Shown here: one piece after another, positions 10,301 to 23,106 of the stretch
Layout of the letters: every line of letters begins with the position of its first letter
Position numbering within the stretch: the first letter of the stretch is position 1
Assembly: GCA_004335635.1 (NCBI GenBank)
Contig: QAXH01003636.1
Span: 1 to 64,000 of the forward strand
DNA length: 64,000 nucleotides
Direction: 5' to 3'
DNA from: Chloromonas sp. AAM2
Taxonomy: Eukaryota; Chlorophyta; Chlorophyceae; Chlamydomonadales; Chlamydomonadaceae
Program-made: the position numbers and the translations under genes
The notes under the pieces: model-generated
The model's input: the letters and a program-made list of their open reading frames with translations, nothing else
Database searches by the model: none
What the model was told of the DNA's origin: nothing

Positions 10301-13300
10301 CGGTGCTGCAGCACTACGAGCTACAGGCAGGCAGTGCAGCAGGAGTCATGCAGGTACAGGGCTGGGGATACAGGGCACAATCACGCTTTCGTTATGTGCA
10401 TGTGGTACAAGACAGGATCAAACTGGCACGGGTCTGCCAGATGTCACCGTGATGGGTGACAAGAGTATGACCGGGATTGGTCGTGATGGTTAACGACTGG
10501 GGCCAATACAGTGCACTGGATCACAGGCTTCATGCGTGGCATGGCCATGATCCAGACGGACAAGTTTATGACACTCCTGGCTCAGCGAGCGCAGAACATG
10601 TTGATGAGTATCGGCTGGTAGACAACCACACTGACAATGGGTTGGCCTGGACATGGACACTGCTAGGCGACAGGACAACCTACCATATCATGGCATGTGG
10701 ACACATGGTGTTTGAGGCCTGCGTATCAAATGAAGAGCGTTTACTCACGCGTGCATGTTGATTGCAGGCTCTGGAGCTGGCGCATACGCTGCACCATGCA
10801 GGACAGCCACTGGCTGCCATCGCACATGCAGCACTGACAGAGGCAGCAGCAGTGGCATGCAAAGCGGGTGCCAAGGAGAGCTACGAGCTGCTGGACAGCA
10901 GTGAAGAGGGTGATGAGGAGGAGGGCGCACGTGCATGCAAGGTAGCAGCAGGAGTTGGCGTGCAGGACATGGCCACACCAGCAAGGACACGCAGGCCAGT
11001 GGAAGGCAATGGTGGTGATGCATTCACGCCTGGGTTGTTGCTGCGATTGGGCGACTTGGGTGTGGACAGTCAGAGGAAGGCGGCCCGCAGGGCGGGTGGG
11101 GCTGCTGCTGAAATGTCAAGCGTGGTGGGAGGAAATGAAGCACAGGGGCCGCTTGAACGGGCAGTAGCAGGGCTGCCAGAGGATGTGGTGATGCATGCCG
11201 TTGGGCAATTGGAACCACAGTCTGCACAGCTCAGCGTGGCTGATCTCAAAGCATCAGAGGACGAGGGGTCTGCAGGGGATGGTGTGGTGCAGGTCACACT
11301 GGGTGTTGCAGGAAGCGCTCCAGGGCGCACCAAACGGGTTGGCCGTCCCGCAAAGCATAGCGATGGGGAAGAGGTGGCTGTGATGAAAGGCAAGGCAGCG
11401 GCAAGCAAAGCGGCATCAGTGGCGGCAGATGGTGCGGCTGTGACAGCCGGGGGAACGAAGGTGGCGGCAAGTAGCCGCAAGGGTAAAGCGGTGGCGGACG
11501 CAGGAGCGGTGGAACATGCGAGGGCGCGGCTGGTGGCGGGCGTGCGGGAAGCGGTGGATGTGCTTGCGAGGTGGCGGTTGGGTGTGCTGTTGTGTGCAGC
11601 CGCTGCACATGCCACAGGGGCGGCTCAGGGCCGGGCGGAGTATCGCATCACGGCGCTCTACTGCGCTGCGGCCAGCCGGGCGTTCAACAAGGCCATTGGC
11701 AGGTGGGTCGACCCCTGCAGGTGGGCTACTCTACACTCAAACTACAACGGCATTCAGAAGGATAGACGTTGCAAGTCACACTGCGTGCAGGATGTTATGA
11801 AGTACAAACTTGTACTTGCGGTCCAGTCATCAGCAAGCCTGTCTGCAACGAAACACAGCTTTTGATGCACACCAGTGATACCGCATGTTGGGTGTGTGGG
11901 AGTCAAAGCAGTTCGGGTACTGCATACAATGGCTGTGTTAAAAAGTACGTTTGCTGCTATCTTGATTCCCAGTGCCCACCAGCACGCAAGTGTGGAACCT
12001 CAGTACTTGGGCAGCGGCTGATGCCATGCTGTTGAGCACTCTGTGCATACGCCTTGGTGCTGTTATGCAGGGGCCGGTTGAGCGCGTGCCAGCACCTGTT
12101 GTCCGAGCTGTGCGGCCCAGGCCCCCTGAGCGTGGCCTCCCTGACATGTCCCATGGCGATGGATAACATGCTGGATGAACTGGTGCAGGCAGTGCAGCAG
12201 TCAGAACAGGTCAGTGAAATGCTAACAAGGCATCTCTTGAGCTCAGGCCAGCCACGGCAGTTCTGAGGCCTGCTTGAGGCCACATTCCGAGGCAAGATCA
12301 TCGATGAGGCATAGTGACCAGCATGTGTTCTATCGGATGAGCGATTGCAAAACGTTGGTGTGTGTCTGGCTGCTTGCCTGTGTCCAGTGGCGACCTCTGC
12401 CAGACGTGGCACAGCTATTGGATGATCTGAGCCGTCTGAGGGCAGGCGAGGCCCCACACCAGCCAGCCATTGAGCAGGACAAGGAAGCGGCAGTGGGCGC
12501 CACACCCGCTCCTGCACGCACAGCCGCCCGTGGCGACATGGGCCCCTCACCAACCTCTATTATCAGAAGGGGCTTGGAGGCAGCAAAGATTGCAGGATCT
12601 CCACCACAGGTAGCTAGAGGAACAAGCCAGCCAGTCACAACCGGCACAGCTGCAGCCAAAGCTGACGCTGGCATTGCTGCCAACGAGACTGCTGGTGCCA
12701 GCAGTGGCCAGGCGCCAGTTAGTCTTCAACCTCCGGCACAGCCTGCAGCTAATGCACGCACCGGCCAGCCTGCTGCGGCTAGAGGTAGAACTAGCAATGC
12801 GGCTCGGAAGCAGTTGCTGATGCAGCACATCCAGGCGGAGGCGCAGGTGCAGCTGCCTGTTCCCGCAGCACCGGGCGGTGGGCAGCAGGCGGGGTCGTCC
12901 CGCCCAGCGGAGGAGCCAGAGGTGGTGGAGGAGCTGACGCCTGCGGGGCAGGTGGCCGCTTGGCTCAAGGCAACACTGCAACGACTGCTGGAGCGCTGTC
13001 CGTTTGAAATGCCAGGTACAGGCCACGTGTGTTGGATGTAACCAAGGCATGTTGTACTCAAACCTGCGTTTGTGTGGCAATCCAGCATTGTTATTCAGTA
13101 CGTGTGCCACGACCTACGGCGCCGCTCTATTTGTCCTCAGTCAACACGTGTACCATACAACAGGTTTGACTGTCCTACGGCTGACGGCAAGCCTGCCAAC
13201 TCAATTCAATTCAGCGTGGTGTTTTGTGAGCCCTGCATAGAGATTATCAGCTTGACTCGATATGTTCAGTAAAGCTGCTTTTAGAACTGGGTCAGTTGTC

Positions 13301-14755
13301 AGCTGCTGGTTTGTGCTGCAGGCTGTGATGGCATGGCTGCCTTTCAACACAGACCTACATTGTTCATGTTGGTGGTCATGCAGCATGAGTTTTGCATGCA
13401 TTTGCAGGCGCCTCTGCGTTCACCTTCCGTGATGCCCGGGCTCTCGAGGACGCTTACCTGATGCCACAGCCACGTGCTGCACTGCATGACGCCCTGCTGC
13501 ACCCCAGCCGCTACCTGGGGGCACACTGCATAGATGAGTGAGTGGAAAATGCCAAATGAGCACAAGCGACACGTCCTTGGCCAGGTACTTGGCAATGACG
13601 TGTGGCACGGCAGTGCTTGCCCTTGCCACTGGACTCATCAAAGCCGGCATTCAGGTTTCACTGTGACAGAAGCTGTGAGAGGCAATACGTGATGGAGTAC
13701 GGCTGGGCAGCTCAGCAGTGCTTGTTATCAAGGCCTCCTGCCACAGACACGTAAATGCAAGATGTACAACAGCTGGACACCTGATTGGGGCAGCATATGA
13801 CTGTGTATCTATGGCTGTGCAACCAATAAATGGTTGTATGTAGTGATTATGTGCTGCCGATTGCTGTGCTAGCCCGGCGTTCGTCCTGTGCGCACATGCC
13901 GTCTGTTCCCGGTCGTGACACACCCTTCGTCTCTCAGCACAACAGGCAAACAAAATGTCTGACGCAATATGCCTTGGTCTGCACCATGTGCTCAGGGCAA
14001 CGCCTCTGTCCACTGACATTGAGGTTGCCTACCAGCGTCTGGCCGGTCGGGACAGCGTGGCAGTCAGCGCATGGTTCCAGGAGTTCTGCGAGGTGCAGGA
14101 CATGAACCCCGGAGACTACCTGTCACAGGATGCACAGGCGGGGCAGCGGCGCAAAGCGGCCCGGGGGCCGGCGGCGCAACAGGCTTCCACAAGGGGCGGC
14201 AAGGTAAGGGCCTGCTGCAGGGGAGACGCATCAGCAGGCAGGCCGCCCTTGCTATGTGGTGTGTGTGTGTGTGTGTGTGTGTGCTTGCGTGCCATGTTTA
14301 TGTGGCATCAAGGCGCAGATTCAAGGCGTGTGATGTGCAGTCGTGCGCACATTCATAGTCTCCTGAATCAAACAAGAGCAATGATCACTGGGCTGAAGGT
14401 TGGCGCGTGTGAAGGTGGACATTCGACTGGAATGGTGTGAAGTGGGTAACATGCTTCAGCTTCCTGGCTGTCACACGCACAACTTGGCTTGTTCCTGATG
14501 TTGTTCCGCTGTTTGTGCTCTGATGTGCAGGGCAAGCGCAGGGTTGCGTGTGATGGCTCCGAGTCAGAGGGTGCAGCAGTTGAGCGTGTGCGCAGTGACA
14601 GTCAGCTGCAGCAGAGCGTCCTGCTGTGGGCGGCTCGCTTCAGCCAGGCAGCAGCCGAGCTACAGCACATGGGCGTTGTGAGGGCCAACAAGCGCAAGCG
14701 TGACAAGACCATGCAAGTCATGTTCCATGCTTCTGACATGGGCGGCTTTGTGTGA
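7317..14755 (+). CDS. ORC3: Origin recognition complex subunit 3 (ORC3)
   Basis: Subunit of the nuclear complex that binds replication origins and loads MCM helicase. Thirteen exons were read: 7317-7607, 7705-7902, 8065-8175, 8602-8764, 9140-9273, 9876-10029, 10244-10353, 10768-11702, 12071-12209, 12388-13015, 13408-13537, 13996-14203 and 14531-14755. They give 1141 residues with all phases consistent. ORC3 landmarks: the core strand FPVTLVLGLCRPASLF, the winged-helix region ALELAHTLHHAGQPLAAIAH, the C-terminal block LSTDIEVAYQRLAGRD...AWFQEF, and the closing RFSQAAAELQHMGVVRANKR before KRDKTMQVMF. It is much longer than human ORC3 (711 aa). The excess lies in Ala/Gly-rich, acidic, low-complexity inserts in exons 8 and 10 (for example SSEEGDEEEG), as is common in algal proteins. 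The start is the first ATG and opens MPRKIEEW. A small additional exon in the 602-base intron after 9273 is possible. Confidence 0.92.
14259..14283. repeat. (GT)n microsatellite in the last ORC3 intron
   Basis: About 12 perfect GT units within the intron 14204-14530. Confidence 0.9.
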
Positions 14756-16188
14756 CCAACGACTGTTTTATGTGATGTAATAGGACTGGAAACAACGGGT
14801 ATTCAATGTAATATATGAGCCTGGTTTCATGACACGAGTTGCAAGAAAGACTGTCACATCCAGCAGCATGGCGCCCCTTGCCATCCCGCATTTTCTTTCC
14901 AGTCAGTTGTCTGCTTTGGGCATCGGTCAGTGAGCTGCTGGCTTGTGGCCCTGGAACACTCATCAGCGAAAGTGATGCCACGCAGCACCTGCACAAGGCC
15001 TGCTGACAGCCCTAACGAGGTGCTGGTAGCTTGTGGATTATTGTTTTGGATGGGAAGGAGCGGGTGTTTGGCAAGGTTGGATTCAGCAGCAACCTGCTGG
15101 CTACGCAGCCATACCGACAGCGTCTTTAACATCATGAGGCCTGACTAGCCAGCCGCTTGCCAAGGTAGCTGCAGACACTTGCATATACATGAGAGCCCGT
15201 ACGATTGCACACAACTTAGGTGGGATGAACAGGCAACAACAAGACGACTGGACAGCCTTGACTGTGCCTAGCCCGCCAGCATTGTCTTGATTGCCACGTG
15301 CTACACGGCTTGTCAGCACAGGACCTTCCCAGCTAGATGAGGACGCAGGCGATGACCTGTTGCGTTTGGCAGACAAGCGCTCAAACCCCTGCCTGTGAGT
15401 TGTGTTACAGCGCCCATGAGTGTGGGATTGATTCAAGCCAGGCCAAGGCCCATGAGTCTAGGGCCTAGTACACCAGGCACAGCAGCATGTGCATGTGCTG
15501 TAAGCCAACATCAAGCCGCTCTCTTCACTACTCCAGTCTTGCATGTGAGTCCTGTGCTAGTCCTGTGCTCAGCTCGGCTTAAGGTGCAAGCATTGGGACG
15601 CTGATAGATGTTGGAAACGTGTACACAGAGATTGGCTTCTATAAGGCCGTACAGAAACGTAGAATCCCGTTAGGGTGCGCAGGTCTGCAGCTGCTGTGCT
15701 GACAGTGACTTAGCGACTCGCTTTGTGAACGAAACTTTCGAGTGCCTGCTCTTGCAGTGCCGCTTCTTTGTCAATTCGCAGCTGTGCAAGAGCGCGCCAG
15801 CTGGGGCTGACCAGGGCAGCAGTAGCAGGGTACAGCTTCCTCGCTGCTGTGCGCCGCTTGTGGTGGTGTCAGTGCGTCAAGTAAAGGAAGATGTCAACTT
15901 AACATTTTTGTGGACGGAGTGAGCTCCTGCCGCATCAGGTACGTGCAGCCACCATGCGTTCACAAATAAATCAGCAGCATTCCAGCGCACCTCACGTAAG
16001 GCGGAGAAACTTTTTACCATTTGCTTTTGCCAGTACGGGGTGGAGTGGGGCGGCAATGGCCGCTGGCGCGGTCCATTCCTTGTTTTGTATGAATGGCTAG
16101 GATGCGCGGTAGGGGTAAGGCATTCATTTTTGCGAGATGAAGTAATTTATCGCACTTGCATCGGTGCAGGGCGTGGTGAAAGGCCAAG
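14756..16188. other. Intergenic region ORC3 to CDPK
   Basis: ORC3 and the CDPK are in tandem on the plus strand. TGTAA signals sit at 14776-14780 and 14807-14811, 21 and 52 bases behind the ORC3 stop. The rest (about 14820-16188) should hold the CDPK promoter and 5' UTR. I found no supported exon and no repeat of note there. Confidence 0.6.
14776..14780 (+). terminator. Poly(A) signal TGTAA for ORC3
   Basis: TGTAA 21 bases behind the ORC3 stop; a second copy follows at 14807-14811. This is the consensus of Chlamydomonadales 3' ends. Confidence 0.65.
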
Positions 16189-19100
16189 ATGGGCTGTGGA
16201 AGCAGCAGTCATGCGATCTCTCCAAGCTCTAATCCAAAGAATGTTTTACAGGACAAGCCCAAGGTCCTAGACGATGCGACAGATGGTACGACATCCAGAT
16301 ACAGCAGGCGCGCTCGGCAGGCTTGCATGCTTTGAGCGCTTCAGCATGCGCCTGCCTACCAAGTCAAGCATGTCCGCACTGCATGCTCATGCAAGGTCTT
16401 GAGCATGCAAGCACACCAATGCATGTTCACATTGCATGCATGCCCTGAGATGAAGCATGATGAGTATGTGAGACACACTTTGACCGTTCGCAGTACGAGA
16501 ACACTACACATTTGACAAGGTCCTGGGCAAGGGCAACTTTGGCGTCGTGCATCTGGTGAAGGACAAGAAGACCAACCTGCCCTATGCATGCAAATCCATC
16601 AGCAAACGCAAGATGGTTACAGCAGATGACATCGAAGATGTCAGGCGGGAAATTCAAATCCTGCTGCATCTGTCAGGGCATCCCAACGTGGTGCAGATAA
16701 AGGGCACCTACGAGGACAAGGGGTACATCCATCTGGTCATGGAGTGCTGTGAAGGGGGGGAGCTATTCGACCGTATTGCAGAGAAAGGGCATGTCAGCGA
16801 GAAGACAGCGGCAGACCTGATGCGTACAATCGTGGGTGTGGTCAACCACTGCCACTCCATGAACGTCATTCATAGAGACCTCAAGCCGGAGAACTTCCTG
16901 CTCTCCAGCAAAAAGGCAGATGGGATTCTCAAGGCAACTGACTTTGGTCTCTCACGTTTCTTCAAGGAAGGCCAAGTGCTGGATGAAATCGTGGGTAGCC
17001 CATTCTACGTGGCTCCCGAGGTGCTCCGACGTGCCTATGGCAAGGAGGCTGATATATGGAGCTGTGGGGTCATCATGTACATCCTTCTGTGTGGCTGGCC
17101 ACCCTTCCATGGAGAGAGCACACAGCAGATCTTCAAGCACATCATGTCTCAGCCATTGGACCTCAAGTCCGACCCCTGGCCACGGATTAGCGATGCCGCC
17201 AAGGATTGTGTCCGGCGGATGTTGGCGCGTGACCCACGCAAGCGCCTCACTGCAGAACAGGTGGGACCACCGCAGATGTTTTCCTGCATGTGTACCGCCG
17301 TGACGTAGTTATGTAGGTAGCTGCAGCTACATAGGTACGGGCTGTGTCCTGGTATGTCGTGATGACTGCAAACGTAGTCCGGCACGTGTGGCACAGCTGT
17401 CAGCTACACATAGTCCATGCATGGCCGAGGCCACCTGGGTATCTGCAGGTGCTGTGCTCAATTACGCACAATCAGTCTGTTCGTATTGCAGGAGGATTGC
17501 TGGCCAACTGGCAGCCGGTCGCACAATCATTGGCCGAGTCAAGCACATACGACTGATGCCAGTGGTGCCTGAGTTTTCTTGTGCGGTACAGGTGCTCCAC
17601 CACCCTTGGATGAAGGAGCATGGCGCGGCCACGGACACCATCATTCCAGAGGTGCTCACACGCATGCGTCAGTTCACACAGATGAACAAACTCAAGAAAG
17701 AGGCGCTCAAGGTGAGAGATTCTGAGCCGCCAGAACTCCACTCCTGGCATTGCAAGAGCCGTCTTGTCCAACAACAAAGTCTGGTGACACTGGGTGCGCG
17801 TGTTTGCGAAGGCCATTACGTGCATAGCCATGAACTCTAACATTGCATGCAATGGTGATCGCCATGGCGTCGTCACGGCGTGAGGTGTCAGTCCGTAAGC
17901 CCGCATGCCGGACTGCATGAAGTCAATGTGTCAGTACTTTCTCATGCTGTCGGTCTGCAGGTGTTCGCCCGCAAGTTGCCGACCAACGAGCTAGTCGGGT
18001 TGCGCGAGATGTTCGAGGCCATTGACGAGGACAACAGCGGGACAATCAGCGTGGATGAACTGCGGGAAGGTCTCAGGAAGAAGGGCACGACACTGGGCAT
18101 GCAGGTAAGAATCATGCAACACAAAGCGCTGAACCTTGGCTCGACTGAGGATGGCGGAGTTATGGCTGGCAGGCCTCGAGCAACCAGAAGGGTCTCGGGG
18201 TGCTTTGCGCATGTTTGGGTACATCTGCTGCTACCCCACGCCTACCCTAGCTTACCCTAACCTTACCTGACTGCGCCGGGTTCTGTCCGACTTCTCACCA
18301 AAACCAGGCGGCTCGCAAAGGCGATGCTTGGTTGCATCAGTCAGGTCCGCTAACCATACCCTGTACACACGTTGGGCTTGCTGCAGGAGGTGCGGGAAAT
18401 CATGGACAAGATTGACGTGAACGGCAACAGTCGTATTGACTATGAGGAGTTCCTTGCCGCCACCATGCACTTGAGCAAGCTCAACCGAGAAGACAACATG
18501 ATGGACGCCTTCCGATACTTCGACAAGGACAATTCAGGATTTATCACCAAGGAGGAGATTCTGGTGAGTCTTGTTTCAGCACTGGAAAGTCAACAAGGTG
18601 ATCAATACCATCGTTTTGCTGCCATGGCCTCCCTTGACTTGACCATGCGAGTGCATTCCCACGACCTGCCTTTTGATCATGCCAGTTGCACACACGTGGC
18701 TGCAGACCGCGCTTGCCGAGGTTGGTGAGAACCCAGACCCTGAGGAGGTGGGATCCATTATCACCAGCGTGGACAAGAATGGTGATGGCACCATCGACTA
18801 TGAGGAGTTCTGCATCATGTGAGTCACTTGCATGAAGCCGCCCACGTTACATCAGGGTCAGGAATCTGGGCGACAACATGACCCGAGTTCATCAGAGCAG
18901 GCAGTCATGTGGTTGGCTGCGCGGTTTTTCTTCTTCTGCTGTTCGCTTTGCCTTTGAAACCGCCCTTGGTGGCTGCTTCTTCACTTTGTGAACTTTCACT
19001 TCTTGTCAAAGCATTAAAAAGCAAAGCTTTTTAAGAGCTTTGATCAAAGATCAAAGCTAGGCTTTGGTGTGAAACACACCCTTGGTTCGCTTCTCCCCCT

Positions 19101-19584
19101 TGCCACCTGGCTCGCATATCAGTTGGCATCCAGACAAGCAGCCCAAACCACTTGCGTAGCAGATTACCTGTGACCGAACAAGCACCAGGTAGTCTGCCGT
19201 GCACAACATTTCATGTGACTGTGTACGCAGGATGCGCAACAATGATGCTGATGTGCTGCGGGAGGCGACAAAGGCCATCAAGTCCAACATGGTGGTGAGT
19301 CAAGCAGAGGAGTTCCCTGATGCTTGCTCAGCTCCCATCCTGTACACTGGACTTCTGTGGTTGTCTGGGTTAGGTTTAGGTTGTCTGGGTTAGGGACTTC
19401 TGTGGTTGTCTGAGTTTACTTGACATTAAGACCTTGGACATGAAGCGGAAGTTGTCGCAATGGAGTGATACATTGGGTTCCTTGGCACTGTTCTGCTCTT
19501 ATGCAGATTGCGCCGAAGATCACACAGTCGTTTGCCGCCAAACTCCACGCTCCACCAGTGGATGAGGATGATGACTACGTATGA
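16189..19584 (+). CDS. Calcium-dependent protein kinase (CDPK)
   Basis: Ser/Thr kinase activated directly by calcium. Eight exons were read: 16189-16285, 16494-17260, 17592-17711, 17961-18104, 18387-18563, 18706-18818, 19231-19294 and 19507-19584, giving 519 residues, typical length. The N terminus [12 protein letters not shown] has Gly2 for myristoylation and Cys3 for palmitoylation, predicting membrane attachment. Kinase domain at about 37-290: glycine loop [10 protein letters not shown], lysine in [25 protein letters not shown] and [10 protein letters not shown]. An autoinhibitory junction follows ([20 protein letters not shown]). Four EF-hands, all with canonical loops: [36 protein letters not shown] and [12 protein letters not shown]. 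The tail ends DEDDDYV. The short first exon was found by looking for an MGC start whose phase fits exon 2. All phases agree. The subfamily and substrate are unknown. Confidence 0.97.
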
Positions 19585-20187
19585 CCGTGCCCGTTGATCG
19601 TGACCGGTACTCACATGTGACTGCGCCCATCACTTGTGACTGCTACCATCAGGTTGTGGCCACTATTGTGGCTATCGCCAATCTATAGCAGCAAGGTGCT
19701 TCTAATGCTTAAACACACCCAAGACATTGAAGAATATTGCATTTACTTTTCGTTTGTGCACTAGCCAAAGGGTTCATGGGTCAACACCAGCACCCTGCTT
19801 GCAACTTATGGCGGTTAGACCCTACTACCTGAGCCCACATACTGTGCTAGGCTGAGGGTCAACATGCGGCCTGATGCATGTGGCTTTTCCTCGCCCAAGT
19901 TCAAGGCGTTGGCCGGTTCTGGCTGACGTGGCTTATTTGCCTAGCCGGCACCCCAGGAACACAAACTGTGTATCCAGCCTGCATCTCATTCTTTGCTTTT
20001 ATCTAGACCTATACTGGCAACAGACTGATTACCTGACTGGCGCGAACAGCACTGATAAGTTATCACGTGACAGAGTATTCATGCGGCATGCTGTTGCGAT
20101 GTGAGGATGCTGTGGTGCATGATGTCTTCTAGCAGCCTGTGCCAGCGTTGGGAAACCCCAGCGTAGGGCAGAGCATAACAGACCAAA

Positions 20188-20297
20188 AGATGTTTGCCAG
20201 TTCCGGGACAGTTTGTGTGAATAGGTCTGTAATACTGCCAGCAACCATTGTGTGTCAGCATCGTAGCTTCGTTTGACATGTCAGAACTGGCAATTTT
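20188..20297. mobile_element. Fold-back (MITE-like) repeat fragment, copy 2
   Basis: The left arm TGTTTGCCAGTTCCGGGACA matches the arms of the elements at 2785-3259 and 63387-63556. A degraded inverted match (TGACATGTCAGAACTGGCAA) lies about 80 bases downstream. It is short and non-coding; the ends are approximate. Confidence 0.4.
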
Positions 20298-21337
20298 TTT
20301 TTCTGGACGTGACACTGCTCAGTTGGTAATGAGTGGTGAGTTGGTGCTTAGCTGCTGACTGCGTGTACAAACGAGGCACAGCACAGCCTAAAAAGCTGAC
20401 GTGACTCCGCTGGAAGAGAAGAAGAGCTGTGCCATGTCAATCAGGGCGTTTGCCCCTATGTCTGCCACCTGACCGTGGTGTGTGAGTTGGCTGGGCAGTG
20501 CTTACTGCGTCCGGTGCGATACTTGGGTGTAGTGAGATGTAAGCTACGACTCTTGTGAAATGTAATGTACGAGTTTGAGAAGATGTGCGATGGAGCGTAC
20601 ACACATCCATCCAGCAGTTTTGCCTTCGATGCTGGCACATTTTGTGCAGTGTAGCGTAGGAAACAGTTCATGTAGACGAACCACTGAGGCAGCGTATGCA
20701 TGCATGCCGTGGGGGCATTCCACACGTTCTCACACACGCCCGGATGTGGAATGCCTGGGGCCTTCACGATGGTTAACATGGCAGTGCAGGATGACCGACG
20801 ACAGCATGCGCCATTCGACATTATACTTGACACATGTGCCCAACGAAGAGAACGATGTGTCAAATTGTTGCCGTCTTACCTATCATCACGCCATCTCCAG
20901 ACCATATTCAATTCATCAGCGCCAGCGGGCTCAAAGTCATTCATAAACAGAGGCAACGTCCTCAGACGAGCAGAGGTAGAACATTCACAGTGCACCCTTC
21001 AGGACCTTGCACATGCACATACGGCAGCCGACCGGGCAGGTGCAACCCGGTCAACTGCCCAGCGTGTGTCCTTGACAAAGTGCCTTCGGCCCCACAGATT
21101 TGGCTGAACGAGCAGGCTGTGTCAGTACAGTTACTCAGTGTCCCATGATCTTGGCTGTCCAGTGCTTCTCACATCCAAGGTCTGTGCCAATGCGTCCAAG
21201 GCCAACAAGAGCTCATCCAAGACTCATGGCATGCGCCGAGGACCAACAACATGCCAATGTGTCCGAGTTTCATGCCAATGTGTCCAAGGCCAGCACTATG
21301 CCTGGATCACCAGGGTTGTTGTTGTTGTTGTTGTTGT

Positions 21338-21342
21338 TTACA
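21338..21342 (-). terminator. Poly(A) signal TGTAA for the centrin-like gene
   Basis: Minus-strand TGTAA about 135 bases behind the stop codon at 21477. Confidence 0.4.
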
Positions 21343-21476
21343 TGGCCTTCAATCCGGGGAGGACTGCTCAGCAGAGATGTGGCTGGAGCAGTGCAGTGCA
21401 CTATTCTTGACAACTGTGCAGTTCCTTGTCCATCCAGTAATTTTACCAGGGCTAGTCTGGCGTCAATCGGTTCTTG

Positions 21477-23106
21477 TCAGTCCTCTGTGGCCGACATGAC
21501 ACTCATGAACTCAGCTTCACTGATCATGCCATCCTGGTCGGCATCAAACTCCGCAATCATGTCCTCTAGCTCTGACTCCTGCAGCGCTAGCCCCAAGGAC
21601 TTGACCACCTTCCTGAGAGCTGGGAGATCAATCTTGCCTGTCGCATGGACGTCAAAGAGCTGCAGACAGTGGACCAGCAACACATGGGGCTTGTTGTGCC
21701 AGACCGTGCACGCATGCAACCCCATATCATCTGCGTTACATCGCTACAAAACAATGCAGCGTGCTATGTCGCTGAATTCTTGACAAGGCAACCAGCAATT
21801 CGAAACCTTTTCGGTATCTGGGCTTAGGCAAGCAAAGAATCGCTGGTAATGGCTCAGGCGATGTCAGATCTCAGGTAAAAGAGCAAGCAAGGATGTTGGA
21901 TCAGAAAAGACATGCACACAGGTGGTCATGCAAATCATGTGCATGCACGTACATGGCGCTCAATGTGCGGAGCCAGGAGAAGGCAGCTGTACATGCAAGG
22001 AAGTGTGTGTGCCCACAGCTTCATGCTCAAGTTCTGAACTATGTACAAAGCCATGCGTCCAGGGTGCATGCAGGCAGGAGATGCACATGGATGGCAGCCG
22101 CACATAGGTGGCAGCTGCAGTTCACATGAATGGCAGCTGCGATGTTTAAACTTGGAGCTGCTTGGTACCTGAAAGGCTCTCCTCATATCCTCCTGTGGAG
22201 ATCGTTCAGCCAGCTTGTCAGAGACCACCCTCAGGAACGCAGGCCAGTCCAGTCTCTCGGCCTCCTCATCTCCATGCCGACGGAGCAGCTCATGCACGTC
22301 TGCCTTCTTCACGGGGAAGCCCTGCGAGCCAAATGGAAGATGCATGTTGGCTCTGAGCAGGCACTTGCATGGCTTGCAGTTAGTTGGCCAGTAGCTGTTC
22401 TGTATCGGCTGCGTCAACAAGCACCTGGTAGCGTCTTTCATGCCAAGCCAAGAGACGTGGTACTTCAAGATGTCAAGGGGATCCCTCTTGTTCTTCAAGA
22501 GTAAGTTTGTGTAAGGATCGTTGCAGTGACTAGCCTGTTGAAGGGCCTAGGGAGCGCGCTCTTGTGCTTGATACCATGCCACAGAAGCACACATGCTGGC
22601 AGCAACGCAAACGGGAGGACTGCAGCATGTATGCACTCGGATCGGACACATCAGCATGTGGCATGGCTGTGTTTGGTGTACTGCCGATGCAAAGGTTGCA
22701 CAACGAGCTGTGGCAAGCAGCTAGATGGCTTTGCAACCTTCCACACACAGAGTGCAGGCTCGCGCCAGTGTTCTACTTGCATGCACAGCTCCTCTGTTCT
22801 GCCCAGGCACTTCATGCATAGGCTGGGCCCTCCAAGGCAATACATTTCTGAACCTTGGCTGCTTCATGCTGTTACTAATGATAATTCAAAGATAGTCATT
22901 ATGGTGTTTGATGTTTCGCATGGGGAGCTCACCATCGCCCGCAGGGCCACCTTGAGCTGTTTTTGCGTGACGCTGCCACTTTGCTCCGCGTCTAGTGTGT
23001 GGAAGGCGAATTGCACTTCGTCAACCTCATCCTTGCTGAGCTCTCGTTTGAGCGGCTTCTCCGCCCTAGGCTTAAGAAACAACGGTGTGGCAGACGGATG
23101 CTGCAT
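21477..23106 (-). CDS. Centrin-like EF-hand protein
   Basis: Member of the centrin/caltractin branch of calmodulin-type proteins, expected at basal bodies or contractile fibres. Three exons were read: 23106-22933, 22321-22169 and 21659-21477, giving 169 residues, the standard centrin length, with phase 0 throughout. A basic N-terminal extension (MQHPSATPLFLKPRAEKP) precedes four EF-hand units. Only the fourth loop is canonical (DADQDGMISEAE). Loop 1 (DAEQSGSVTQKQ) lacks the final acidic residue, and loops 2 (around HGDEEAERLDW) and 3 (DVHATGKIDLPA) are degenerate. Helices such as LKVALRAMGFPVKKADVHEL are centrin-like. This is therefore a divergent paralogue, not the main algal centrin, and probably binds one calcium. 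The start is the ATG that opens the first exon. It could also be named calmodulin-like; the length and N-terminal arm favour centrin. Confidence 0.87.

Larger units (their letters stand above)
19585..21476. other. Intergenic region between convergent CDPK and centrin-like genes
   Basis: 3' flanks of the CDPK (+) and the centrin-like gene (-). No exon was recognised. It holds a fold-back repeat fragment (about 20188-20297), a (TTG)n run at 21316-21339 and a minus-strand TGTAA at 21342-21338 behind the centrin-like stop. A TTAGG-like stretch near 19366-19400 is too short and irregular to be telomeric. Confidence 0.55.

Noticed and set aside
11070..11615. 181-residue Ala/Ser/Thr-rich minus-strand open frame
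   Set aside because: Antisense shadow of the low-complexity ORC3 exon 8.
19366..19400. TTAGG-like repeats
   Set aside because: Only a few irregular units in an intron of the CDPK gene; not telomeric.
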